This document shows positions 8,603 to 17,130 of a DNA stretch of 64,000 nt, one piece after another. The number at the start of each line of letters is the position of its first letter. The first letter of the stretch is position 1. The position numbers were made by a program, and so were the translations under genes. Under the pieces are notes generated by a model. That model worked only from the letters and a program-made list of their open reading frames with translations. It was not told where the DNA came from and made no database searches. This DNA comes from Exiguobacterium flavidum (GTDB taxonomy: Bacteria > Bacillota > Bacilli > Exiguobacteriales > Exiguobacteriaceae), in assembly GCF_003344535.1 (NCBI RefSeq), contig NZ_QPKS01000007.1, positions 90,179-154,178 of the forward strand, in the 5' to 3' direction.

Positions 8603-9223
8603 TCATGCTTCACCAACCGATTCTTTCGTACGGATCCGAACAGCATTCGGGTCAGTGACGTCACTCTCGGCAAGGCCGTCGATCGTCACTTCCTCAAGCG
8701 TGCATGTTTCTCGAACGACGCTCGTGATTTCCCCCCGCCAGTGCGGCAACAGGTGATATAAATCCGCTTCGAGCCCGTCCTGCTTCACTGCGATCTGCAT
8801 CCGTGTAACCCTTATGCCGTCATCCAACGAGTCGACGGCATCCTCATGTGTTTGAAGCTCGATCCGAAAACCGTACGGCGTAGCGAGGAACGTCCGTCGC
8901 TCTCCATCGTCGACGCTCCAGCCGAGGCGCCGGGCGCGTTCGCAGATTTTCCGTTTCTCGTCGTCCGAGACGAGGAGGCCGATGTGGTCGAACATCACCC
9001 GTTTGCCGAAACCGAACGTGATGTTGACCGCCCCCCGCTTCATCTCGACGATGCGAAAGAGGACCTTCTTCTCCCGAAAATCGTCCCATTCGAGCGGTGG
9101 GTTGAACTCCTGAAACGTTCCTTCATGTTTGCCGATCCTTTGGGTGACGCGAAATCCCTGGTTCATATAAAATCGTTCCGTCTCCTCGACGAACGGTGTC
9201 CAGTAATGAAAATGGAATAACAT
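8603..9223 (-). CDS. VOC-superfamily protein of unknown substrate
   Basis: About 206 residues with a vicinal-oxygen-chelate (glyoxalase/bleomycin-resistance) type half in the N-terminal ~130 residues: an early FHFHYWTPFVEETERFYMNQGF element and FDHIGLLVSDDE as the second strand. The C-terminal ~75 residues are not a recognised domain. VOC folds serve as metal-dependent enzymes or drug-binding proteins; nothing in the sequence fixes the ligand. Start at ATG 9223 because GGAAGG lies 8 bases upstream; the GTG at 9232 would abut that ribosome site. Confidence 0.7.
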   Translation of the reverse strand: MLFHFHYWTPFVEETERFYMNQGFRVTQRIGKHEGTFQEFNPPLEWDDFREKKVLFRIVEMKRGAVNITFGFGKRVMFDHIGLLVSDDEKRKICERARRLGWSVDDGERRTFLATPYGFRIELQTHEDAVDSLDDGIRVTRMQIAVKQDGLEADLYHLLPHWRGEITSVVRETCTLEEVTIDGLAESDVTDPNAVRIRTKESVGEA

Positions 9224-9263
9224 GAGATACACCTTCCTTTTTCTGACTATTCCAGTTCAGGAT

Positions 9264-9306
9264 AACAAAAAAAGCTCTCCCTGCCTATTCAGGCCGGAAG
9301 AGCTTC
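9264..9306 (-). terminator. Terminator of the nuclease operon
   Basis: On the minus strand AAGCTCT-TCC pairs with GGGAGAGCTT around an inner GCC/GGC pair, followed by seven T. It closes the SDR-DCC-nuclease operon. Confidence 0.85.
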
Positions 9307-9327
9307 GCTTGATTGTTGTTTGGTTTC

Positions 9328-10005
9328 TCATTGTGCTCGGCGGAAGCCGGCGTCTCTCGCGTCCTGTTCGCTGCAGAACATCTCTTCTGGTTTCACTTCA
9401 TCGTAGGAGCGCCCGCCCGGCAGATGGTAGAGCTTTGCGCCGGAACGATTGATGTTGCCTTTGATCGCACAATCCGGATCGTCAGAGAGCGCCTCGTCGA
9501 ATCCTCTGTCGGTCGCATAGTTCTCGATCGACCAGATCCCTCTTTCTTCCTCACGAGCGGTCTTCTCGATGGCGCGAAATTCGTCGACGTATCGCGTGTC
9601 CGGTTCGAATACATAAGCGACTCGAGCGAGTCCTTCACGCAGCAGGACCTGATTGATCATCTCGTCATCCTTCCAGACATATGCGAGCAACCGGCCGTAC
9701 TTGTCACGTTCCGAGACGTCCCGTTCGAGCGTCACTTTCGTTCCTTCCGGCAGCAACTCCTTCGTCAGACGCGAGGCTTCCTGTCCGAACGGCTGGACAG
9801 GTTTATCCGGATGGACCGTCTCTGGCGTGTCGATCAGTAGCATCCGGACGTCCTCGACTTTTCCGTTCTCGCTGCGCACCTCGATCGTATCGCCGTCGAC
9901 GACGCGCTCGACCGTCACGGTGTTCGTCTTCCCTTCAGGAGCGGCGACATCCGTCGTACTGCAGCCTGCGAGCAGCATGCTCGCGATGATGACCCATCGC
10001 TTCAT
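9328..10005 (-). CDS. Thermonuclease-family lipoprotein with C-terminal sunset-type domain
   Basis: Secreted or membrane-anchored staphylococcal-nuclease-like phosphodiesterase of 225 residues. Residues 1-15 are a lipoprotein signal with lipobox LAGC. The SNase domain (~28-145) keeps VVDGDTIEV, RMLLIDTPET and the basic RDKYGRLLAYV. The C-terminal ~50 residues (NINRSGAKLYHLPGG to FCSEQDARDAGFRRA) form the small cysteine-containing module seen in YncB-like proteins, sometimes called the sunset domain. ATG overlaps the stop of the DCC gene (ATGA), so it is the last gene of a coupled three-gene operon. Confidence 0.92.
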   Translation of the reverse strand: MKRWVIIASMLLAGCSTTDVAAPEGKTNTVTVERVVDGDTIEVRSENGKVEDVRMLLIDTPETVHPDKPVQPFGQEASRLTKELLPEGTKVTLERDVSERDKYGRLLAYVWKDDEMINQVLLREGLARVAYVFEPDTRYVDEFRAIEKTAREEERGIWSIENYATDRGFDEALSDDPDCAIKGNINRSGAKLYHLPGGRSYDEVKPEEMFCSEQDARDAGFRRAQ

Positions 10006-10370
10006 ACCGGCCCTCTATTCCCTGACAGCGAACAATTCTCCTCGCAACGGACAGGGACGACACGATTTCTTGCGATGAAATCATATAGGGGTTGACCAAA
10101 TCCGGCCAAGATCGACAACAGGACGAACGGGGCGAACGGACGGAGCATCGGCAAGGTGCGTGTCAGCAGCAGGACTCCGTCGATGCCGCCGTAGCGAACC
10201 TCGCCGCGCTCGACATGCATGCGCGCAAGCAGGACATCGCGGTCTTGCGCCGGCTCAATCCGGGCATCACGAAAGCTCAGGATCCCTTGAGCGTCAAGCT
10301 TCTCGAGCAACGCCCGGGAACGCCGGCAAAGCGGACAGTCCCCATCGTAATAGACCGTCAAACGCTTCAC
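10002..10370 (-). CDS. DCC-family (DUF393) thiol-disulfide oxidoreductase-like protein
   Basis: Small thioredoxin-like protein. The DCC motif is clear: YYDGDCPLCRRSR near the N-terminus with a CxxC pair, then RDAR and GIDGVLLL further on. Family members are predicted thiol-disulfide oxidoreductases; substrates are unknown. I place the start at GTG 10370, which overlaps the SDR stop (GTGA); GTG 10385 inside the SDR gene is an alternative and neither has a strong ribosome site. Translationally coupled to the SDR upstream and the nuclease downstream. Confidence 0.85.
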   Translation of the reverse strand: MKRLTVYYDGDCPLCRRSRALLEKLDAQGILSFRDARIEPAQDRDVLLARMHVERGEVRYGGIDGVLLLTRTLPMLRPFAPFVLLSILAGFGQPLYDFIARNRVVPVRCEENCSLSGNRGPV

Positions 10371-11014
10371 TTCTTGAAAACCCACTCGACCTGGTCGCGC
10401 GTCTCGTACAGCTCATAAAACGCATCCGCGATATGCGCCGGGTCGAAGAAGCCGCCACGCTCGACCGTGCCGGCGATCGTGACCGTCCCGACATAGACGC
10501 CTTTGTCCGCGAGCGTCTCGTTCAACATGTAGACGAGCTGTCTCAGGCCTGCCTTGCCGATCGACAGGCCAGGGAGGGACTTGATCGGGTGAAGCGCCGT
10601 TCCGCCTCCGGTCATGAGAATCGTCCCTTCCCCCCGCTCGACCATCGCAGGGGCGACGAGCTGTGCGGCATGAAGAGCACCAAGCACGTCGATTTCGAAC
10701 TCCTTCGCCACCTGCTCCGCCTCGACTTCAAGGACCGACGCCTGATGCAGCATCGAAGCGTTGTAGTGAAGGACGTCGACCTGCCCGTATTGCTCGATCG
10801 TCCAATTGATCAGCGATTCGATGTCCTGGCGTCTCGAAGCATCACACTCGACGCCCACAGCTTCGATTCCTTCCTCCTTCAAGGAGGAGACGACCGCAGA
10901 CAACGTCTCGGTCTTTCGGGCCGCACAGACGACGTGGAACCCTTCTCTTCCGAATCGTTTCGCGATTTCGAGCCCATTCCCTGGTCCTGCTCCGATGATG
11001 ATGATCGTCTTCAT
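10367..11014 (-). CDS. SDR-family protein lacking the catalytic tyrosine
   Basis: 215-residue Rossmann protein of the short-chain dehydrogenase/reductase family. The nucleotide loop is GAGPGNG (8-14) and the NAS motif is YNASM (~84-88). At the position of YxxxK the sequence reads S151-IG-K154, so the active-site tyrosine is serine, and the preceding catalytic serine region reads TGGGTA. It may therefore bind NAD(P) without being a classical oxidoreductase. ATG 11014 follows AGAGGAGGT at 8 bases. First gene of the SDR-DCC-nuclease operon. Confidence 0.85.
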   Translation of the reverse strand: MKTIIIIGAGPGNGLEIAKRFGREGFHVVCAARKTETLSAVVSSLKEEGIEAVGVECDASRRQDIESLINWTIEQYGQVDVLHYNASMLHQASVLEVEAEQVAKEFEIDVLGALHAAQLVAPAMVERGEGTILMTGGGTALHPIKSLPGLSIGKAGLRQLVYMLNETLADKGVYVGTVTIAGTVERGGFFDPAHIADAFYELYETRDQVEWVFKK

Positions 11015-11077
11015 GAAAATACCTCCTCTTATTTGAATTCCATATCGCTTTTCATTCCCTGTTCGTGCGCCTTGTAT

Positions 11078-11350
11078 TCAGAAATCAAGCAACGAAGAAG
11101 GTTTTTCCTCTTCGTCTGTAGAAAGCCCTAGAAACTTCGCCATCATCGGATCGACTTTCGGTTCCGGGTTCGCAGCACCGGGTACGACGACCTGAGGGGC
11201 GGATGTCCCTGCCGGCTCCTCACTGAGCAGCAACAGCTCACAGTAAGCTTTCAGCGCCGCGACCTCCTGAGTCCTGACCGTACCGGTCGTCTGTCCGATG
11301 CGCTCCATCGCTTGTCTCATCTTTTCGATTACTTGTTGTTCACTGATCAT
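11078..11350 (-). CDS. YwdI-like protein (DUF5327 family)
   Basis: About 90 residues, cytosolic. The N-terminal half (ISEQQVIEKMRQAMER, then ALKAYCELLLLSEE) is helical and resembles the YwdI/DUF5327 family of Bacillaceae, whose function is unknown. The C-terminal half is low-complexity and acidic, ending KPSSLLDF. Start at ATG 11350, six bases after AAAGGTGA; the ATG at 11356 directly touches that site. It lies 63 bases upstream of the SDR operon on the same strand. Confidence 0.75.
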   Translation of the reverse strand: MISEQQVIEKMRQAMERIGQTTGTVRTQEVAALKAYCELLLLSEEPAGTSAPQVVVPGAANPEPKVDPMMAKFLGLSTDEEEKPSSLLDF

Positions 11351-11407
11351 GATCATTCACCTTTCTTATTCGACGGAAGGCATTATTTCAGGAAGGAAGT
11401 GCTTCAA

Positions 11408-12376
11408 TTGATACGTACCGCACTGATCGGATTCGGACTCGCGGGAGAACATCTTCATGCGCCTTATCTGAGGGGACCGGATTACGAGTTGACGGCCGTC
11501 CAGTCGAGCCGTCCGGACGCCGTTCGGGCGAACTACCCGGATGTCCCTGTCTACGGCTCGCTCCATGATATTCTCTCGCACCACGACATCGACCTCGTCG
11601 TCATCGCGACACCGAACGCCGAGCATTATCCGCTCGCGAAACAGGCGCTCGAGCATGGTTGTCACGTTCTCGTCGAGAAACCGTTCACGGTCACACTCGA
11701 GGAGGCGGAGCATCTTTCAGCACTCGCTTCTTCCGTCGATCGTTTGCTAACAGTCTACCACAACCGCCGTTATGTGAAGGATTTCCATACGTTGATCAAG
11801 CTGAAGGAAGCCGGTGAATTCGGCGATATCTATACGTTCGAGGCGCACTACGACCGCTATCGTCCGGACGTCAAGGAACGGTGGCGCGAGCAGGACGTCC
11901 CCGGTGCCGGCCTGCTCTATGACCTCGGTTCGCACCTGATCGACCAGGCGTTGACGCTCTATGGCGAAATGCCGGATCGTGTCTTTTGCGACCAGACGAT
12001 CCAGAGGACGGGAGGCATCGTCGATGATTATACCCACCTCATCCTCGCCTTCGGAACGAGGCGTGCCGTCCTGCATATCGGTTCGATCGTCCCTTCGCCC
12101 GGGCATTCACTCGTCGTCCACGGGACGGAAGCAAGCTTCTTCGTCGATACGGTCGACACGGAGCGTGAGACGTTCGAATGGGCGTTGCCCGAGCAGCCGG
12201 CGATCGCACGCCCGTTCCTCGCCTCGTCCTTCGCCGACTATTACCTCGACCTCGCCCGTGCCATCCGCGGCGAGGCTCCGCTTGCGGTGACGACCGAGGA
12301 GTGCGTATCCGTCATGAATATCATCGAATGTGCTCAAAAAAGCGTAAAAGAGGGTAAATGGATAAGACTGGAGTAA
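11408..12376 (+). CDS. Gfo/Idh/MocA family NAD(P)-dependent oxidoreductase
   Basis: About 322 residues. N-terminal Rossmann domain with ALIGFGLAGEHLHAPYL and the family EKP motif (VEKPFTVTLEEAEHL); C-terminal alpha/beta domain with GAGLLYDLGSHLIDQAL, which holds the catalytic DxGxH. Relatives include inositol dehydrogenases such as IolW/YvaA and other sugar dehydrogenases; the substrate cannot be read. Start is probably TTG 11408, with the second GGAAG of the AGGAAGGAAG region 8 bases upstream; GTG 11399 is the alternative. glpD starts 30 bases after its stop with no terminator, so the two may be co-transcribed. Confidence 0.85.
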   Translation: MIRTALIGFGLAGEHLHAPYLRGPDYELTAVQSSRPDAVRANYPDVPVYGSLHDILSHHDIDLVVIATPNAEHYPLAKQALEHGCHVLVEKPFTVTLEEAEHLSALASSVDRLLTVYHNRRYVKDFHTLIKLKEAGEFGDIYTFEAHYDRYRPDVKERWREQDVPGAGLLYDLGSHLIDQALTLYGEMPDRVFCDQTIQRTGGIVDDYTHLILAFGTRRAVLHIGSIVPSPGHSLVVHGTEASFFVDTVDTERETFEWALPEQPAIARPFLASSFADYYLDLARAIRGEAPLAVTTEECVSVMNIIECAQKSVKEGKWIRLE

Positions 12377-12406
12377 TCACAAATTTCGAACAGGGGGAAT
12401 CGCGAT

Positions 12407-14065
12407 ATGTTCTCAAGTACAGAACGCACAGCATGGCTCGAAGAGATGGGGCAGGAACTGCTTGATGTCCTCGTCATCGGCGGCGGCATCACGGGCGCAG
12501 GCATCCTGCTCGACGCGCAAAGCCGGGGCATGCGCACCGGGTTGATCGAGATGCAGGATTTTGCCGAAGGGACTTCGAGCCGCTCGACGAAGCTCGTCCA
12601 CGGCGGTCTTCGTTACTTGAAACAATTCGAAGTCAAACTCGTCGCGGAGGTCGGGAAGGAGCGCGCGATCGTCTACGAGAATGCGCCGCACGTCACGACG
12701 CCTGAATGGATGATGCTACCGTTGATCGAGGGCGGGACGTTCGGCAGTCTGTCGACATCGGTCGGACTTCGCGTCTATGACCAGCTGGCCGGCGTACGAC
12801 GCCATGAACGACGCTCGATGTTGTCCAAGGAGGAGACGCTGCATTATGAGCCGCTCCTTCGTTCGGAACACCTCGTCGGCGGCGGACGGTATGTGGAGTA
12901 CCGGACGGACGATGCACGTCTGACGATCGAGGTGCTGAAGGCAGCCATCTCCTATGGCGGAAGAGCCGTCAACTATACGAAGGCGGAGTCGCTCGTCTAC
13001 CATAACGGCAAGGCAGTCGGCGTCGACGTACGGGACGTGTTGACAGGGAAGACCTACACGATTCGCGCGAAGAAAATCATCAACGCGACAGGACCGTGGG
13101 TAGATGAACTGCGTGAAAAGGATGGATCGAAATCAGGAAAATCGCTCCACCTGACGAAGGGTGTCCACCTCGTCATCGACCAGTCCCGCTTCCCGCTCCG
13201 TCAGGCAATCTACTTCGACGTCGCAGATGGCCGGATGATCTTCGCTATCCCGCGCGACGGGAAGGCGTACATCGGAACGACCGACACGAACTATACAGGT
13301 GATATCCTGGAGCCAGGCGTCACGGTCGAGGACCGGGACTACCTGCTGCAAGCGACGAACGATATGTTCAACGTCGAACTGACGGCTGAGGACGTCGAGT
13401 CCTCGTGGTCCGGCCTGCGTCCGCTTATCCACGAAGACGGGAAGGATCCGAGTGAACTGTCACGGAAGGACGAAATCTTCGTCTCTCCATCCGGCCTGAT
13501 GTCGATCGCAGGCGGCAAGCTGACAGGATACCGGAAGATGGCCGAACGAATCGTCGACATGGTGGCAAAACAATTCAAGGAAGAAGAGGACCGGATCTAC
13601 CTCGCCTCCCGGACGGCGAAGATTCGCCTCGGAGGTGGTCACCCGGAAGGAAGCAAAGGATTCGAGCGCTACCTGAAGGAACAGCAGCCTAAAGGCGAGG
13701 CGCTCGGTCTCTCACCGAATGAGACGACTTGGCTGATCCAGCGTTACGGAACGGACGTCGAGCGGGTCTTCGACCTGATTCGTGCTCGCGGTCCGGAAGC
13801 AGCTCGCTATCAACTTCCTCTCCACTGGTATGCCGCCCTTCTTTACGGGCTCGAGAACGAGCTCGTCATGCAGCCTGGGGATTTCCTGAATCGCCGCTCT
13901 TCCGCCGTCTTCTTCGATTTCCCGAGAGCACAGCAATACGCAGACGGCGTTCTCGCCGCGATGCGTACCGAGCTCGGTTGGTCGCCGGAAGAAGAGGCGA
14001 AGGCCAATGAGAGTATCAAGCGCGAATTTGATGCGGTCCGAATCAATGATGCAATCTCCCTCTGA
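12407..14065 (+). CDS. glpD: Aerobic glycerol-3-phosphate dehydrogenase
   Basis: Membrane-associated flavoenzyme oxidising sn-glycerol 3-phosphate to dihydroxyacetone phosphate and reducing quinone. 552 residues, usual length. FAD-binding loop VIGGGITGAGIL at ~20-31, then STKLVHGGLRYLKQFE, the GlpD hallmark; the central and C-terminal DAO domains are complete. GGGGGA precedes ATG 12407 by about 8 bases. No GlpP-type antitermination leader is visible in the 30-base gap to the upstream oxidoreductase. A strong terminator follows. Confidence 0.96.
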   Translation: MFSSTERTAWLEEMGQELLDVLVIGGGITGAGILLDAQSRGMRTGLIEMQDFAEGTSSRSTKLVHGGLRYLKQFEVKLVAEVGKERAIVYENAPHVTTPEWMMLPLIEGGTFGSLSTSVGLRVYDQLAGVRRHERRSMLSKEETLHYEPLLRSEHLVGGGRYVEYRTDDARLTIEVLKAAISYGGRAVNYTKAESLVYHNGKAVGVDVRDVLTGKTYTIRAKKIINATGPWVDELREKDGSKSGKSLHLTKGVHLVIDQSRFPLRQAIYFDVADGRMIFAIPRDGKAYIGTTDTNYTGDILEPGVTVEDRDYLLQATNDMFNVELTAEDVESSWSGLRPLIHEDGKDPSELSRKDEIFVSPSGLMSIAGGKLTGYRKMAERIVDMVAKQFKEEEDRIYLASRTAKIRLGGGHPEGSKGFERYLKEQQPKGEALGLSPNETTWLIQRYGTDVERVFDLIRARGPEAARYQLPLHWYAALLYGLENELVMQPGDFLNRRSSAVFFDFPRAQQYADGVLAAMRTELGWSPEEEAKANESIKREFDAVRINDAISL

Positions 14066-14071
14066 TCATTC

Positions 14072-14110
14072 ATCCTGTCTCAGGCTCCGGCCTGAGACAG
14101 GATTTTTTTC
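14072..14110 (+). terminator. Terminator of glpD
   Basis: A 14-bp perfect stem (14072-14085 with 14090-14103), TCCG tetraloop and a T run. Confidence 0.93.
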
Positions 14111-14116
14111 GAACAG

Positions 14117-14165
14117 ACGAAAAACGGGTTCACACCTCTCACGAGAGAAGTGCGAACCCGTTTTG
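14117..14165 (-). terminator. Terminator of the YfnA-type permease gene
   Basis: On the minus strand AAAACGGGTTC pairs with GAACCCGTTTT across a long inner hairpin (TTCTCTCGTGAGAG), followed by T residues. Symmetric enough to act in both directions. Confidence 0.8.
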
Positions 14166-14183
14166 AATTTGAGTTTTTTCGAA

Positions 14184-15617
14184 TCAGTCTTCCTTCGTCG
14201 GCGCGAACTCCGCTGCTGGTGTCTGACCAGTCTCGAGGTTCGAGTTGCGACGGGCGAACGCGAAGTAGAGTACAAGCCCGATCGCGAACCAGATGAAGAA
14301 GGCGATCCACGTCTCGATTTTCAAGTTGAACATGAGGAACAAGCAAGACGCGATTGCTGCAATCGGAACGTAAGGCATGCCCGGACATTTGAATGCACGC
14401 GGGAGATCCGGTTGTGTCTTGCGGAGAATCAAGACGGCTACAGAGATCAGGACGAACGCTGCGAGCGTCCCCATGTTGACGAGATCGGCGATGACGTTGA
14501 GCGGAACGAAACCTGCGATCGTCGCGCTCGTGAGGCCGATCATCCATGTCGCCTTGAATGGAGTCTTGTATTTCGGATGGATCTCCGAGAACACTTTCGG
14601 GAACATCCCGTCACGCGAGATAGCGAACGCGAGACGCACCATACCGTATGTCATGACGAGGATGACCGTCGTGATCCCGAGGATAGCTCCGAGGTCGACG
14701 AATCCTGCGACCCAGTTCTGGCCAGCAAGTTGCAGAGCAAGTGATACCGGGTGATCGACACCCGCGAATTGCTGGTAAGGAACGATTCCTGTCATGATCG
14801 CCGCGACGATGACGTAGAGAATCGTACAGACGGCGAGCGACCCGATGATGCCTCGCGGCAAGTTCTTTTGCGGGTCACGGACTTCTTCAGCCGCAGATGT
14901 GACGGCATCGAATCCGATGTAGGCGAAGAAGACGATAGCTGCCCCAGAGAAGACCCCACCCCATCCGAACGGTGTGAACGGTGTCCAGTTCGTCGGCTCG
15001 ACGTATCCGACGCCGACCACGATGAACAAGACGACGACCGCCAGCTTGATGACGACCATGATGTTGTTGACACGTTTCGTTTCCTTGATTCCAAGCGAGA
15101 GGAGAAGCGTGATGATTGCGACGATCAAGAACGCCGGCAAGTTGAAGAATGTCGATTGTCCTTCGACCGCTCCAGGTGCTGCAGTGAGCGCAGTCGGCAA
15201 GTGGAGGCCGAAACCTGCCATTAGCGATTGGAAGTAACCGGACCAGCCGGCAGCGACCGCGCTCGAGGCCAGTCCATATTCAAGTATCAAGTTCCAGCCG
15301 ATGACCCAGGCGAAGATTTCGCCCATCGTCGCATACGTATACGTATAGACGGATCCGCTGACCGGAATGGTAGATGCGAATTCAGCGTAAGCGAGAGCTG
15401 CCAACGCACAGGCGATGGCCGAAAGAATGAAGGAGACGATGAGTCCAGGTCCTGCTGTCAGCGCACCCGTCCCGGTAAGGACGAAGATTCCGGTGCCGAT
15501 GATGGCCCCGATCCCTAAAAATGTCAAGTCGATGGCGCCTAGATTTCGTGCGAGCCCTGTACCCTGCTGGCTGGCAGCAATCATAGCGGAGATATCTTTT
15601 TTCCGCGTCAAACTCAT
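14184..15617 (-). CDS. Amino acid permease, cationic amino acid transporter (YfnA-like) branch
   Basis: 477-residue APC transporter with 12 predicted helices. GIGAIIGTGIFVLTG in helix 1, the AALAYAEFASTIPVSGSVYTY region in helix 3 and FFAYIGFDAVTSAAEEVRDPQ in helix 6 identify the CAT/YfnA branch, whose members import various amino acids (bacterial homologues of SLC7 transporters). Substrate uncertain. ATG 15617 follows AGGGAGGA. Monocistronic with its own terminator. The AT-rich 160-base region upstream holds no recognised riboswitch or T-box. Confidence 0.88.
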   Translation of the reverse strand: MSLTRKKDISAMIAASQQGTGLARNLGAIDLTFLGIGAIIGTGIFVLTGTGALTAGPGLIVSFILSAIACALAALAYAEFASTIPVSGSVYTYTYATMGEIFAWVIGWNLILEYGLASSAVAAGWSGYFQSLMAGFGLHLPTALTAAPGAVEGQSTFFNLPAFLIVAIITLLLSLGIKETKRVNNIMVVIKLAVVVLFIVVGVGYVEPTNWTPFTPFGWGGVFSGAAIVFFAYIGFDAVTSAAEEVRDPQKNLPRGIIGSLAVCTILYVIVAAIMTGIVPYQQFAGVDHPVSLALQLAGQNWVAGFVDLGAILGITTVILVMTYGMVRLAFAISRDGMFPKVFSEIHPKYKTPFKATWMIGLTSATIAGFVPLNVIADLVNMGTLAAFVLISVAVLILRKTQPDLPRAFKCPGMPYVPIAAIASCLFLMFNLKIETWIAFFIWFAIGLVLYFAFARRNSNLETGQTPAAEFAPTKED

Positions 15618-15746
15618 GTTGTACTTCCTCCCTGTTTCTTTTTCTTTTTTTCAAAACTTAGTTACAAATTTACAAAGTTTTCTGACAAATTAATATAGGT
15701 CAAAAGACCCATCTTTTTTATTTTGTTAGGTCATACCTTCTGACAA

Positions 15747-15773
15747 CGAAAAAACGCCGTCTGGCGGCGTTTC
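15747..15773 (-). terminator. Terminator of the DUF2252 gene
   Basis: On the minus strand AACGCCG pairs with CGGCGTT around a CCAGA loop, followed by six T. Confidence 0.85.
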
Positions 15774-15783
15774 TCCGGTTTCC

Positions 15784-17070
15784 TTAACGCTGACGCGATT
15801 GTGCCCACTCCTGGAAAATCTTAAAATCTTCCCTGACCCTTCGCGCATAAGCTTCCGCAGACCGCGAGACTTGGCTGATGAAGGCCTGGTCTGACTTACC
15901 GATCGACGAGACGATCATCTGGTCCGCGTGATGCGCCAAGAGCTCTGAATCAGCATCGGCCCGGGCGTGAATCTTGGCTGTGATCTTCCCTTGGATCGCT
16001 AGTGTCGACAGCAGGTCTTTCGCATCAGAGATGTGCTTCGCCTTAAGCTTCTTTTTGAAGGGAGAACGCTCCCGGACGTAGAATTCCTCCCCTTTCATGG
16101 TCATATAACCTAGAAATGTATCCTCATGGGCTTGCATCGCCTTTTGCGTGGCGACGATTCGCAATCCTTGGTGGACCGTCTCGACTTCCGGACGATAGGC
16201 CGGAAGGAAGAGGGCCGGGACCGGTGACTGGGCTTGCTTCATCTCAAGAATCGTATCGGCATGTTCCCCGCCCTCTCCCTCGATCAGGATATAGAAGCGT
16301 TTCAATCCGATCGATGCCGTGCCGCTTTCGATTTTCGTCACGACGTCCTTGATCTTATAGAACGAAGGAGTTTGCCTGTCTTCTTCATCGATCGTCTCGA
16401 TATAGGAAGGCCAGACGGAGCGAATCGCGTCGAGCGTCGTCTCATCGACGGGCACCATATCCGGCATCTGTTTGAAGCGGCGCTCTCCTCCATGCAGTTC
16501 CGTCCGTTCCGCGAGCAGCTCTGCTTGTTTCTTTTCCGCTTTCTTGATCAGCTTCTTGACAGGACCTTTCGTATTTCCCTTCGTATAAGAAAACGTGCGC
16601 GGGTTTTCTGCTCCTTGCGCGAACAACCGGAGTTGATCAAGATAGCTCTGGCAGAACGCCTCGATCCCGGCGCGCGGATCATGGCCGCATTCCTCTGCGA
16701 ACAACTGGACCGAGACGGCCATCCGGAGCACATCATAAAGATAGGAGCCAAGATAGCCTTCATCGAAGTCGTTCACGTCATAGACGACTTCTCCTAGAGC
16801 ATTCCCGTGGACACCGAAGTTCTCGAAGTGTAAATCGCCCTGAATCCAGGTCGGATAGTGCACAGGCGTATCGAAGGCGAGCGGAATCCGTGTCACATCG
16901 TAATAGAACAAGTGAGAACTGCCCCGAAAGAAGCGGAACGGGCTCTCAAGCATCTTCGCATATTTCGCCTGACGCCCTTCCTCGTCCAACTGGCGAATCG
17001 TCCCGTCATAGAAATCGAGCACCTTCGCAATCGTCGTCTTTCTGATTTCAGCATAGACTTCTTCAAACAT
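15784..17070 (-). CDS. DUF2252 family, kinase-like fold protein
   Basis: 428 residues, the usual size. The DUF2252 family resembles aminoglycoside phosphotransferases: WIQGDLHFENFG (~residues 76-87) corresponds to the Brenner-type HGDLHxxN catalytic loop, and YDVNDFDEGYLGS (~97-109) to the metal-binding DFD. Whether it phosphorylates a small molecule is not known. ATG 17070 follows GGAGGGAAAGG. The msrAB terminator lies immediately upstream, so it is transcribed separately. Confidence 0.85.
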   Translation of the reverse strand: MFEEVYAEIRKTTIAKVLDFYDGTIRQLDEEGRQAKYAKMLESPFRFFRGSSHLFYYDVTRIPLAFDTPVHYPTWIQGDLHFENFGVHGNALGEVVYDVNDFDEGYLGSYLYDVLRMAVSVQLFAEECGHDPRAGIEAFCQSYLDQLRLFAQGAENPRTFSYTKGNTKGPVKKLIKKAEKKQAELLAERTELHGGERRFKQMPDMVPVDETTLDAIRSVWPSYIETIDEEDRQTPSFYKIKDVVTKIESGTASIGLKRFYILIEGEGGEHADTILEMKQAQSPVPALFLPAYRPEVETVHQGLRIVATQKAMQAHEDTFLGYMTMKGEEFYVRERSPFKKKLKAKHISDAKDLLSTLAIQGKITAKIHARADADSELLAHHADQMIVSSIGKSDQAFISQVSRSAEAYARRVREDFKIFQEWAQSRQR

Positions 17071-17084
17071 TCCTTTCCCTCCTC

Positions 17085-17124
17085 AAAAAAAGACGAGCAA
17101 AACATATCGTTTTGTCGTCTTTTT
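17085..17124 (-). terminator. Terminator of msrAB
   Basis: Minus-strand stem AGACGA-CAAAAC pairing with TTTTGC-TCGTCT, then seven T. It sits just upstream of the ribosome site of the DUF2252 gene. Confidence 0.85.
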
Positions 17125-17130
17125 CGTCCT

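Noticed and set aside
10160..11131. A 323-codon plus-strand open frame across the DCC and SDR genes
   Set aside because: Antisense shadow crossing two recognisable minus-strand genes, Arg/Ser-rich, no ribosome site.
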